Notes under the pieces: generated by a model
Database searches by the model: none
What the model saw: the letters and a program-made list of their open reading frames with translations, nothing else
What the model was told of the DNA's origin: nothing
Translations under genes and position numbers: made by a program
Source of the DNA: Gammaproteobacteria bacterium
GTDB lineage: Bacteria > Pseudomonadota > Gammaproteobacteria > Acidiferrobacterales > Sulfurifustaceae
Reading direction: 5' to 3'
Assembly: GCA_004298065.1 (NCBI GenBank)
Contig: SCRL01000019.1
Span: 1-54,683, forward strand
DNA length: 54,683 bases
Shown here: positions 43,285 through 51,472 of the stretch, piece after piece
Numbering within the stretch: position 1 is the first letter of the stretch
Layout: every line of letters begins with the position of its first letter

Positions 43285-43815
43285 ATGGAACCCACCGACA
43301 CGACGGGCCTGTTCATGACCGTCAACGTGACGTTCAACGTCCCGTTGCTCGCGGTCTTCATCGGCGTCGTGGCCGTCCTGCTCGTCTACGCTGGCGCGCT
43401 GCGCTACCGGCACCGGCAGCTGGAACATCAAGAGAAGGCGCTGGCACAACTCATCATCAACTACTTCCGCGAACACGGCCAGGAAGTCGCGGCGCGTTGT
43501 TTTGCCATTCTCGGCGGCCAGCGCTTCGTCGCCGTGGTCGAGTCGCCGCCGGTGAAACGCTTCCGCTACTCGCACATCATCGAGTCCTCGCTCATCCAGC
43601 ATCTGCTGAAGACCGCCGACGTGGAGGTAGACAAGGTGTACTGGCGTTTCCCGCTCGCCTGGGAGAACAGCGGCCGCGCCCGCGACGACGACCCGTATAT
43701 CGCCGAGGGTCAGGTCCTGCTGGAGAAGACTCTGGGAAACTACCAGGTCGAGGAAGACTCGTGGGACTCCTACGAAAAGGCGAGCCATCCGCCGGACAGG
43801 GATCAAACCCCCTGA
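43285..43815 (+). CDS. Membrane-anchored hypothetical protein (176 aa)
   Basis: One N-terminal helix (VPLLAVFIGVVAVLLVYAGAL) is followed by a soluble domain: LEHQEKALAQLIINYFREHGQEVAARC, GQRFVAVVESPPVKRFRYSH, LIQHLLKTADVEVDKVYWRF. No known motif is seen. It lies 49 bases after ccoS and precedes parA by 186 bases that hold no gene. Confidence 0.65.
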   Translation: MEPTDTTGLFMTVNVTFNVPLLAVFIGVVAVLLVYAGALRYRHRQLEHQEKALAQLIINYFREHGQEVAARCFAILGGQRFVAVVESPPVKRFRYSHIIESSLIQHLLKTADVEVDKVYWRFPLAWENSGRARDDDPYIAEGQVLLEKTLGNYQVEEDSWDSYEKASHPPDRDQTP

Positions 43816-44001
43816 TCGGATGGCGCTTCTTAAGCCGCTGTAATAAACTGCCCACGCCTATCACATGGGACGGCGGTACGTGAGGCTGAAAACGGATAAC
43901 ACACAAGCATTCCGACCGGCAGTCCCCGCCCCGCGCAGCGTTCGCGCCGCGCGTGCCCTCTACCCTTCTCCTCCTCTACTCGCCTCCCCGAAGGAGTGAC
44001 C

Positions 44002-44700
44002 ATGCGCACAATCATGTTCCTCAACGCGAAAGGCGGTTGTGGTAAGAGCACGCTCGCGACCAACCTCGCGAGCCACTACGCGCGCCAGGGCAAATCGGTG
44101 GCGATCGCCGACTTCGACCCGCAGGGGTCGAGCATCGAGTGGCTCAAGGTGCGGCCGGACAACGCGCCCAAGATTCACGGCGTGCCCGCCTGGGAGCAGG
44201 GCCTGCGGCACGTGCCGCGCAGCGCCGACGTGGTGGTGATCGACGTGCCGGCGGCGGTGCACGGCGCTCCGCTCACGGCGCTGGTGCGCCGGGCGCAGTC
44301 GATCGTGATTCCGGTGCTGCCGTCGCCGACCGACATCCGCGCGGCGGCGCATTTCATCCATCACGTGTTGCTCATGGGTCGCGTCGAGCGGCGCGAGACC
44401 AAGCTCGCGGTCGTGGCCAACCGCGTGCGCGAGAACACCGCGTTGCAGAACGCCGCCGAGGGCATGTTCGGCCGCGCCAGCGTCAACACGCAGGTTTACC
44501 ACCGGCTGGAGAAATTCCTGAGCCACCTGAAGATTCCGTTCCTCACCACGCTGCGCGAGAACCCGTACTACCTCGTGGCCGACGAGAAGGGCTTGGGGAT
44601 TTTCGATCTCAAACCGTCGCACGTCGCGCGCGATCTGGAGCAGTGGCAGCCGCTGCTCAAATGGCTCGAGAGCCGGCGCAGTTTGCCGGACGCGGGCTAG
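44002..44700 (+). CDS. ParA-family ATPase
   Basis: A 232-residue deviant-Walker ATPase: MRTIMFLNAKGGCGKSTLATNLASHYARQGKSVAIADFDPQGSS has the signature Lys and P-loop (KGGCGKST). ADVVVIDVPAAVHG is the Walker B-like strand, then IVIPVLPSPTDIRAAAHFIH. No parB is adjacent, so the cargo (plasmid, chemoreceptor or other complex) is unknown. The aaggag at 43991 supports ATG 44002 over GTG 43996. Confidence 0.88.
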   Translation: MRTIMFLNAKGGCGKSTLATNLASHYARQGKSVAIADFDPQGSSIEWLKVRPDNAPKIHGVPAWEQGLRHVPRSADVVVIDVPAAVHGAPLTALVRRAQSIVIPVLPSPTDIRAAAHFIHHVLLMGRVERRETKLAVVANRVRENTALQNAAEGMFGRASVNTQVYHRLEKFLSHLKIPFLTTLRENPYYLVADEKGLGIFDLKPSHVARDLEQWQPLLKWLESRRSLPDAG

Positions 44701-44707
44701 AAGTTAG

Positions 44708-44729
44708 CGTCGCCTTCGGCGACGTTTTT
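44708..44729 (+). terminator. Rho-independent terminator after parA
   Basis: The stem cgtcgcc / ggcgacg has a ttc loop and is followed by ttttta, eight bases after the parA stop. Confidence 0.8.
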
Positions 44730-44960
44730 ATAAAGCGCGCCGCGCTGTCTTCCCGCCAGGGCGTCAGCAGCAGGTGCACGTGCTTGGTCATAAGCACGTA
44801 GGCGTGCACCACGCATTTGAACTTTTGCGCCTGTTCCTGAAGCGTATCGAGATAGCGCCGGTAGTCTTCCTCGGCGTAGAAGCAGGGGGCTGCGGTTGTT
44901 GCCGCGCTAGATGATGTGCCAGGGGATGCCGGCAAGGGCGAGGCGCGCACGGCGGGGTAT
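44730..44960 (-). pseudogene. Decayed REP-associated tyrosine transposase (RAYT, IS200-like)
   Basis: The frame set reads (I)PRRARLALAGIPWHII-stop-RGNNRSP, then after a one-base shift CFYAEEDYRRYLDTLQEQAQKF, and HAYVLMTKHVHLLLTPWRED, the HUH nuclease motif. Lesions: the start codon is ATA instead of ATG, there is an amber stop after WHII, a +1 in a C run, and the 3' half is lost at the parA terminator. The nearby motif at 45005-45024 is a typical associated repeat. Confidence 0.85.
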
Positions 44961-45004
44961 GCGATATCCGTATCGGTTCTTCTGGAGGGAATCCTACCAG
45001 ATAA

Positions 45005-45024
45005 CCATGGTCTGTCCCCTATTA
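45005..45024. repeat. RAYT-associated ccatggtctgtcccctatta motif
   Basis: Differs by one base from 26486-26505 (ccgtggtctgtcccctatta) 18.5 kb away. It lies just upstream of the decayed transposase. Confidence 0.7.
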
Positions 45025-45053
45025 TTACTGACCCCTTTGACCTTGGTTCTTAA

Positions 45054-45815
45054 CTAACTGCCCGAGAAAACTCGTCCTTTATATGAATCTGGTAAATAGT
45101 CAATTTTTGGCACATCGAATAATTTTCCATCGATAACTACATTGCCAAAATGCAGAGCAAACTCCGACTTTGGATCGGGTGGACTGATCGGATATTTAAG
45201 TGCAACGCAAACAGATGATTTTGTAGAGATACGAACTACATCAATTGTCTTTAATTTTTCGAATGACAGCTCATGTTTTGAAAGCGGCGTCACTTTGTCG
45301 TTTATAGTTTTGGTTTCCCCCAAATTGAATGCGTTATAACACAGTGAACCAGATTCATGTGATGATAACGGTTCAGCCACGGGTAACCATTCAACAGGGC
45401 ATATGCGGCCATCCATAACATTTGCAAGCTGGATACAAATATTTGCGGGTGAAAAACTAACAGTTTCAGCTTTCGTAATTGCTAATACTTCAAGAACAAA
45501 GTAGTCAGGATTAATCAGGCTATTATCAGATCGTCCGTAGTACCTAGAAAGTATAGGAGTTTCTCTCTTTGGACTCGGTATGGGCACAAACAGCACATAG
45601 TCAAAACTCGTCCGAATCTGCATATTAGTTGCATGAAAAACTAATAGCAGATCTCCATTGTTGAGACTTATCTTGGCGTTTCTAAATTCCGGGAAAGGCA
45701 CCCCATCTATCACAGGACGACTATAGTCATAAACAGAAACTGAGCCGCAACCTGTTATTGTTGAAATGATACAAAACAGGAAGACAACCAAAGAAAACCC
45801 CGGCCGGTAACTCAT
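45054..45815 (-). CDS. AT-rich lipoprotein of unknown function
   Basis: A 253-residue protein with a lipoprotein signal (FSLVVFLFCIISTITGCGS; lipobox TGC) and a beta-rich body: KISLNNGDLLLVFHATNMQIRT, DYVLFVPIPSPKRETPILSRYYG, ALHFGNVVIDGKLFDVPKIDYL. The gene is markedly AT-richer than its surroundings and is flanked by transposase debris, which indicates transfer. No family is recognised. The ATG at 45815 is chosen because the signal follows. Confidence 0.65.
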   Translation of the reverse strand: MSYRPGFSLVVFLFCIISTITGCGSVSVYDYSRPVIDGVPFPEFRNAKISLNNGDLLLVFHATNMQIRTSFDYVLFVPIPSPKRETPILSRYYGRSDNSLINPDYFVLEVLAITKAETVSFSPANICIQLANVMDGRICPVEWLPVAEPLSSHESGSLCYNAFNLGETKTINDKVTPLSKHELSFEKLKTIDVVRISTKSSVCVALKYPISPPDPKSEFALHFGNVVIDGKLFDVPKIDYLPDSYKGRVFSGS

Positions 45816-45906
45816 TGGAACCGGAGACGGACCACGGTTATCGCTCGCCCCATACTTTCTTGTCATTCCATCCAGCTCTGTGTACGCGGCACTCACGATT
45901 TTTATC

Positions 45907-47403
45907 TCATGATCGTCCGAGGAACCGGCGGATACGCTCGGCGAGGCCGTGCTTCGCCGGCGCCGGTACCGCGGCGCCCGCTTCGTGCACGACCGCGCGC
46001 GCCTGTTGCAACGCCGTCTGGCGCGCGGCGAGCGGCTGCGCCAGGCGCTCGGCCAGCGCCGGATTGGCGGCGAGCAACTGCTGCATGATCGGCTTGCCGA
46101 TCACGAGCACGTGCAACTCGCCGGCGGCGGTGACGCTCGCGGCGCGCGGCTCGCCGGTCAGCAGCGACATCTCGCCGAAATACTGACCCTCGGCGAGCGT
46201 TGCCACCTCGCGCACGCGGCCGGCGGCGGACACGGACACGGACACGGCCGCGCTGCCGCGCTCGATGCAGAAGAATTCAGCGCCGGTCTCGCCCTCGCGC
46301 ACCACCGGCTCGCCGCGCAGGTAGACGCGCGGCGTGGCCGCGGCCGCCAACCGGTCGAGTTCCTCGGGCGAGAGCCCGGCGAGGAAATCCACCGCCGCCA
46401 GACGCGCGCGCACCGCGGCGCGCCGCTCCGCCTCGGTCTGAACGGCCGCGGCCGGCTGACGCATCTCACGCACCGGGAACGGAATCTCGATGCCTTCGCG
46501 CCGGAACGCGTGCCACAGATAGCTGCGTACGTCGCTCTCGATGCGGTAGCGCTCGCCATAGTCATCGAGCATGACGCACACGCGGTATTCGATCCCGGAA
46601 TCGCGGTAGGCGGCGACGAACGCCTGCGGCGCCCCCAGCACGCCCGGTACCGCCGCCGCGGCCCGGCGTGCGATCTCGAGCACACGCGTGGGCGAGTCCG
46701 CGAACGAGGCCTCGATGGTCACGCAGACCATGTGCTCGCGCGTCGGCTTGCTGTAGTTGACGATCTCTTTCTGCGCCACGATATTGTTCGGCACCGTCAC
46801 GTTGTCGCCGGCGCGCGTCTGGAGCGTGACGCGCCCGAGACTGATGTCCACCACCCGCCCCTCGATGCCGACGAGCGACACCCAATCGCCGATGTGCATT
46901 AGCCGCCCGAGCATGATGCCTTCGAACAGGCGCGTGAGCGTGTCCTTGAGCGCGAAACCGATGACCGCGGTCAGCACCGTCGGCACCGCCACCAGGGCGA
47001 TGATGTTGATGTGCAGCACGGTGCGCAGCAGGATCAGGCCGATGACGATGACCATCGCGCCGTGGATCGCGAGGCGCAGCGGGCCGGGCAGGTACAGCCC
47101 GCGGCGCTCGACGAGAAGACCCTTGAGCAGCAGGTGGTCGATCACGATCAGCACCGAGGCGGTGACGCCGAGACCGATGACGAACCGGAACCAGTCGGTC
47201 TCCGTCTGCCCCATCCGCCACGGTGAGACATTGGGATCGGTCACGAGAAAGTACGCCACGATCAGCAGCGTGGTGAGCAGATAGAGCGCGAGGAACGTGA
47301 GCGACACCGGCTGGCGGCTCTTGAGATAGAGCACGCGCACGCCGAGAAACACGCCGACGAGCAGCGCCAGGGCGACGACGATGGTGACAATGGCGGCGGT
47401 CAT
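45907..47403 (-). CDS. MscS-family mechanosensitive channel with C-terminal cNMP-binding domain
   Basis: The 498-residue protein has four to five N-terminal helices, then the MscS core: AVIGFALKDTLTRLFEGIMLGRLMHIGDWVSL, VGIEGRVVDISLGRVTLQTRAGDNVTVPNNI. After the cytoplasmic domain comes a cyclic-nucleotide-binding domain (about 360-460): VVREGETGAEFFCIERGSAAVSV, AEGQYFGEMSLLTGEPRAASVTA. The combination resembles bCNG/MscCG-like channels whose gating by nucleotide is uncertain. Confidence 0.9.
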   Translation of the reverse strand: MTAAIVTIVVALALLVGVFLGVRVLYLKSRQPVSLTFLALYLLTTLLIVAYFLVTDPNVSPWRMGQTETDWFRFVIGLGVTASVLIVIDHLLLKGLLVERRGLYLPGPLRLAIHGAMVIVIGLILLRTVLHINIIALVAVPTVLTAVIGFALKDTLTRLFEGIMLGRLMHIGDWVSLVGIEGRVVDISLGRVTLQTRAGDNVTVPNNIVAQKEIVNYSKPTREHMVCVTIEASFADSPTRVLEIARRAAAAVPGVLGAPQAFVAAYRDSGIEYRVCVMLDDYGERYRIESDVRSYLWHAFRREGIEIPFPVREMRQPAAAVQTEAERRAAVRARLAAVDFLAGLSPEELDRLAAAATPRVYLRGEPVVREGETGAEFFCIERGSAAVSVSVSAAGRVREVATLAEGQYFGEMSLLTGEPRAASVTAAGELHVLVIGKPIMQQLLAANPALAERLAQPLAARQTALQQARAVVHEAGAAVPAPAKHGLAERIRRFLGRS

Positions 47404-47413
47404 GCGGTCGGCG

Positions 47414-48091
47414 CTAGAACGGGAGACCCAACACGCCGAACAGGGCGTGCCCGGCGATGCCAAGCCCGACAACCTTGGCCACGGCGGCGGCCGTTTCCTC
47501 GATCACCTTGTCAGTGATCTTGCGCGTCAGTTCGGCGCCGGTCAGGCCCTCGGGGCCTTTGCCGAGATCCTGCAAATGGATTTCCTTGAGCGTCAGCACG
47601 CGGGGAGGTTTGTCGCGTTTTTCATAAAAATAGACTTTAGCGTCGCGGATGATCAGGCTGTCGATTTGTAATCTTTTGCCGGCATCGGTGCGCTTGACGG
47701 TCGATTCGACATTGGCCCGGATGACGTCCAGGTTCGTTTTGCCGCCGCGCTTCTCGTAGTGGATCTCCGGTCCCTGCACCACCACCGACCGCACCACGAC
47801 GCGGTCGGAAAGCACCGACAGCGGCTTGAGCGCAACCTGCACCTGTCCGACCCGAACCGCGTACGGGGCACGGTAACCCGCGGGGTTGGCGACCCGCAAG
47901 CCGCGCAGCGCGCCTTGGCCGGAATAGAGCGATATGCCCGCTCCGTCGAGCGCCACCTCGACCCGGGCGACGCGCGTACCGACAGTTTCGATGCCGCGCT
48001 CGACCGCCACATCCAGAAAGTACACGCCGGCGACGACAAGCAGCGCCAACAGCAGGAGCGGGTACAGCACGAGTTTGACCGGAAACCGCAT
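47414..48091 (-). CDS. AsmA-like membrane protein
   Basis: A 225-residue protein with an N-terminal membrane helix (VKLVLYPLLLLALLVVAGVYFL) and an AsmA-type repetitive beta region: GALRGLRVANPAGY, LKPLSVLSDRVVVRSVVVQGPEIHYEK, TNLDVIRANVE, LTLKEIHLQDLGK. AsmA-family members move lipids between membranes or affect the outer membrane. It is shorter than full AsmA. It precedes the channel gene by ten bases. Confidence 0.8.
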   Translation of the reverse strand: MRFPVKLVLYPLLLLALLVVAGVYFLDVAVERGIETVGTRVARVEVALDGAGISLYSGQGALRGLRVANPAGYRAPYAVRVGQVQVALKPLSVLSDRVVVRSVVVQGPEIHYEKRGGKTNLDVIRANVESTVKRTDAGKRLQIDSLIIRDAKVYFYEKRDKPPRVLTLKEIHLQDLGKGPEGLTGAELTRKITDKVIEETAAAVAKVVGLGIAGHALFGVLGLPF

Positions 48092-48252
48092 GCCCTGCGC
48101 CCCCGGATAAAGGACGCGATGAGCTTAACAAGGCGGTCGTGGGCTTGTATAGGCGGCTTCAGGAACTGCCTTGGCGGGTCGATAACCGATTGGGATTACC
48201 GCGTCCGAGGGCACGGTATCGACGAACCGACGCAGGTGTGCGCACCGAAACC

Positions 48253-49167
48253 ATGTCTTGCTCCGAGCCCGATCCGTCGGCAACGCCGGCGCCAGAACCG
48301 TCCGCGACGGCGGCGCGCGACCTATCCGCCCAGGGACGGTTGTCGGCGGCCTTTCGCTGCCTCGACAACCTCCAGCTCGGATTCGACCTCGAGGTCCTGA
48401 AGGTGCTTGACGACCCGGAGGCCACACCCGCGGCGATCGAGCGCCTCAAACACGAATTGACGCCGGTGGTGTCGGCGCGCCTGTTCGCCATCGCCAATTC
48501 GGTGCGCTTCGGCAAGAACCGCTCCGGCAAGATCACCAAGTTCATCGACGTCGTGAACCACCTGGGCACGAACTGCACCAAGTCGACGGCGATCTTCCTC
48601 GGTCTGCTCGCCCTGGCCAGCACCGAGGAGATGCGCCGGGTGTTCGCGCGCTGCTTCGCCACCAGCAAGCTGGTCGAGGCGCTGACCCACAAACTGCGTC
48701 TCACGGACGCCGAACGGACCCTGGCCGCGCTGGGCGGGCTGTTCATCGAGATCGGCAAGGCGATCGTGCTGATCAGTGACACGCAGCACGACATGCCGCC
48801 GGACGCGGAATTTCTGGAGCAGCAGTACCCGCGCGTGAACACGCGCCTGATAGAAAAATTCGAGTTACCCGTGGCGCTGCGCGAGATCGTCGGAGGCGCA
48901 CCATTCTCGTTCGCACGGCGTGACGACCTGTCGCTGGCCGCGGTCGTCGCGCTGGCCCACGGGGCGGTCGAGAACAGTTTTGCACGCTACGGCAAGTTGG
49001 TGGTGCGCTCGTGCCTGCCGGACCCCGACGGGATCGTCTATGCCAGCACCGCGGGGTCGGTCATCGCCGAGCAGTTCCAGCTGGCGGGCCTCGGCGCCTA
49101 TTTGGAAGTGGCCGCCATCGAGCTGACCGACGTGCAGAAACGGCTTCTGGAGAAACACGGCCGCTGA
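48253..49167 (+). CDS. HDOD-domain signalling protein
   Basis: The 304-residue protein has an HDOD domain: LPVVSARLFAIANS-like LTPVVSARLFAIANSVRFG, FIDVVNHLGTNCTKSTAIFLGLL, FARCFATSKLVEALTHKL, LAALGGLFIEIGKAIVLI. The true HD metal residues are degenerate, as in HDOD. Such proteins take part in second-messenger signalling, often next to GGDEF/EAL proteins. The ATG at 48253 follows a long GC leader, and a longer frame upstream is possible but less likely. Confidence 0.8.
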   Translation: MSCSEPDPSATPAPEPSATAARDLSAQGRLSAAFRCLDNLQLGFDLEVLKVLDDPEATPAAIERLKHELTPVVSARLFAIANSVRFGKNRSGKITKFIDVVNHLGTNCTKSTAIFLGLLALASTEEMRRVFARCFATSKLVEALTHKLRLTDAERTLAALGGLFIEIGKAIVLISDTQHDMPPDAEFLEQQYPRVNTRLIEKFELPVALREIVGGAPFSFARRDDLSLAAVVALAHGAVENSFARYGKLVVRSCLPDPDGIVYASTAGSVIAEQFQLAGLGAYLEVAAIELTDVQKRLLEKHGR

Positions 49168-49209
49168 CGCGCCGCCCGACGCGCGCTGGCCCTCTCCGCG
49201 GGCGATGGG

Positions 49210-49596
49210 TCAGACGGGATCCACGGTACGACGGGTCTTGCGCGCGCGCCGGTCGGGAACGTAGGCATCGTGTCGCGGGCGCTTGCGCCGCTCGCTCCGG
49301 GCGCGCCGCTGGAGCAGGCGGCGTTCGAGGAAGGTCACCCGGCTGTTTTTCGGCGCCCCCGGCGGCACCGGCTCCATGCGGCTCACGGCGCCGGCCTCGC
49401 TCAGGGCCGATATGAAATGGATCGCCTCCTCGGCGTCCACGCCCTGCTTGAGCACCACCGGCCGGCCGCCGAACAGCCGCGCGACGGTGCCGGTATCCAC
49501 GCGAAACAATTTGGCGAGCGCATGCTTGACGTCCGCGACGGCGTGACCGCGCGCGACCTCGCCGCTGAAGACGATACGGTAAAGCTGCGACGACAT
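49210..49596 (-). CDS. Small basic protein with a RIVFSGEV-type domain
   Basis: The 128-residue protein begins MSSQLYRIVFSGEVARGHAVADVKHALAKLFRVD, then LFGGRPVVLKQGVDAEEAIHFISALSEAGAVSRMEPV, a domain that in other proteins occurs at the N-terminus of membrane or pilus-related proteins. The tail is very Arg-rich. The function is unknown. Confidence 0.65.
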   Translation of the reverse strand: MSSQLYRIVFSGEVARGHAVADVKHALAKLFRVDTGTVARLFGGRPVVLKQGVDAEEAIHFISALSEAGAVSRMEPVPPGAPKNSRVTFLERRLLQRRARSERRKRPRHDAYVPDRRARKTRRTVDPV

Positions 49597-49693
49597 GCGT
49601 TACCACGCTCCCGGAATGACGTTATTCCGCTGTCATTGTAGCGGCGCGACCCACGTCCATGGGTCGCCGATTCCACAAAAGGGTAAGCGTTCT

Positions 49694-50953
49694 TCAGGGC
49701 TTGGGGAAGACATGCGCCGCGACTGCCTCGATGTCGAGCGGATCGAAGCCGAATTGCGCGCGCACCGCGCCGAAGCGCTCGGCATCCAGCCGCTCGATCT
49801 CCGGATCGGTGAGCGCGACGCGCGCGCCTTCGCGCCGGGCGGACAACGCCGCCGCAAGCTCCATCGTCAACGACATGACCGCCATCTCCGGCGTGAACGG
49901 ATCGGGCGCACCCGCGCGCGCGAGTTCAGAGAAATCGCGCACGACACCGGCGAACGCCGCCTGGCCCGGTGTCGCCACGCCGAGCGGCGCGAAGTCGTTG
50001 TCCACCGTGAACCGTCCCTGCGGCAGCTCCACGTGCGCGCCGAGATACACAAGATCGTCGGCGCGCGCGAACAGGGCGCTTTCGGCGACCTCGCCGTCGT
50101 CGTCACGGTAACGGTAGAGAATCGGGTGGCTCTCGCTGTAGCCGCCGCTGCCGTCGGTCAGGCGCGCCGCGGGCACCAGGCGCACCTCCGCCCGCCCGGT
50201 CCAGTGGCCGGCGGCCTCCTGCACGATGGCGCCGTGGGTGCCGTCGATCTCCATCAGCCCGGGGCGGTCGTAGCGCCCGAGCGCACCCTTGATGTTGCCA
50301 GCGATGTCGGTGATTAGCAGGCCGTCGGGAAAATGAAACGAGCGGTTGCGGAAGGTCTCGTCGCGGTGATTTCGCTCGGTGTTGATGTAATGCACCGTGT
50401 CCATGCGGCTTTCGAGCGCGTTGACCGCGATCGGCGCACTGCCGGCCATCAGCTGGTGGCGCGAGTTGTTGTGGTAACCCAGGTGCGCCTGGAAGTGCGT
50501 GATGCGCCCCACGCGCCCGATCGCGCCCGCGGCCATCAGCTTGCGCGCGAGCAAATCGACCGGGTCGCGCCAGAACTGCTCGGCGACGCGGAACTTGACG
50601 TCTTTCCGCTGCGCACGCGCCGCCATGTCGCGCGCCTGTGCGAGCGTGTCGCACATCGGCGTCTCGACCAGGTGATGCACGCCGTGCTCGGAGAGCAGAC
50701 AGGAAACGGCATGGTGCGAGGACGGCGGCGTGGCCACGAATGCCGCCACCATTGGCCGCGCCTTCAGCAGCGCCGAAAGCGAATCGAACGCCGGCGCGCC
50801 GAAGTGCATCGCCGCGGCCTCGCGGTTCTCGGCCCGGGGATCGCACACCGCCGTGACGCGCACCCATTCGGCGAGCCTCGGCAATACCGCGAAATACACG
50901 CGCTGCATGCGCCGGCCGCAGCCGATCAGGGCGACGTCGAGCAGGTTGGTCAT
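49694..50953 (-). CDS. Gfo/Idh/MocA-family oxidoreductase-like protein, atypical motif
   Basis: The 419-residue protein shows VALIGCGRRMQRVYFAVLPRL, PMVAAFVATPPSSHHAVSCLL, HHLVETPMCDTLAQARDM, FRVAEQFWRDPVDLLARKLM and AGHWTGRAEVRL. The family's EKP motif reads ETP, lacking the catalytic lysine, and the Rossmann loop is GCGRRM instead of GxGxxG/A. It may be a non-canonical or non-redox member. It reads leftward, with no obvious operon partner. Confidence 0.8.
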   Translation of the reverse strand: MTNLLDVALIGCGRRMQRVYFAVLPRLAEWVRVTAVCDPRAENREAAAMHFGAPAFDSLSALLKARPMVAAFVATPPSSHHAVSCLLSEHGVHHLVETPMCDTLAQARDMAARAQRKDVKFRVAEQFWRDPVDLLARKLMAAGAIGRVGRITHFQAHLGYHNNSRHQLMAGSAPIAVNALESRMDTVHYINTERNHRDETFRNRSFHFPDGLLITDIAGNIKGALGRYDRPGLMEIDGTHGAIVQEAAGHWTGRAEVRLVPAARLTDGSGGYSESHPILYRYRDDDGEVAESALFARADDLVYLGAHVELPQGRFTVDNDFAPLGVATPGQAAFAGVVRDFSELARAGAPDPFTPEMAVMSLTMELAAALSARREGARVALTDPEIERLDAERFGAVRAQFGFDPLDIEAVAAHVFPKP

Positions 50954-51472
50954 CGCCCATCATTCTGGCATCGAAGCCAAGGACGAGAAAGCCTGGGGTA
51001 GCGCTGTACGACGCTGCGTCCTGGCGGCGATACGGCACCGGATAATGACCGCGGGCGACCCGGCCGCCCCACACGCACGGCTCGTGGCGATGTGAACGAG
51101 GAAGTTGAACAAACGCCATCAAATCACAAGCGCCATTGACGAACCCGCGCGCGACTACCTGCCGCACATGTACGGCGCGGTGAACTGGGTGCTGGTGAAC
51201 GACGTGCGGAAACTGCCGCTCAAGGTCTCGGACATCTACCGGCAGCTGACGCTTTAGAGAGGCGCATGGCCGGGAAGTCACTTTAATATAAGATTATTCT
51301 TATATATATGCCGCCTCACGGTATCCGACACAGGAGATGAGATGGAATAAATCGGTTCCCAAATCAGTTGCCGCACGCACTTTTACCGGTTAACAATATA
51401 AAAAGTGTGTGCTAATAATGATGTATTACTAGAACTATAAGCGCTAACTGCGTATTGCCACGGGAGAGCGAC
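50954..51472. other. Intergenic region with gene remnant and AT-rich promoter-like stretch
   Basis: About 520 bases between the oxidoreductase and the GGDEF-EAL gene. It holds the 3' remnant of a norD-like gene (51114-51257) and a very AT-rich tract around 51285-51430 that could hold the rightward promoter. I see no further gene. Confidence 0.5.
51114..51257 (+). pseudogene. 3' remnant of a NorD/CbbO-type VWA gene
   Basis: A short frame reads KRHQITSAIDEPARDYLPHM then YGAVNWVLVNDVRKLPLKVS and DIYRQLTL-stop. It strongly resembles the C-terminal tail of NorD/CbbO-like von Willebrand-domain proteins (YLPxxYG, KLPLKV, IYRxLT). The start and the rest of the gene are missing, so only a terminal fragment survives here. 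Confidence 0.7.

Noticed and set aside
43996-44001. GTG start two codons upstream in parA
   Set aside because: The ribosome site aaggag overlaps it, and the ATG at 44002 has the right spacing.
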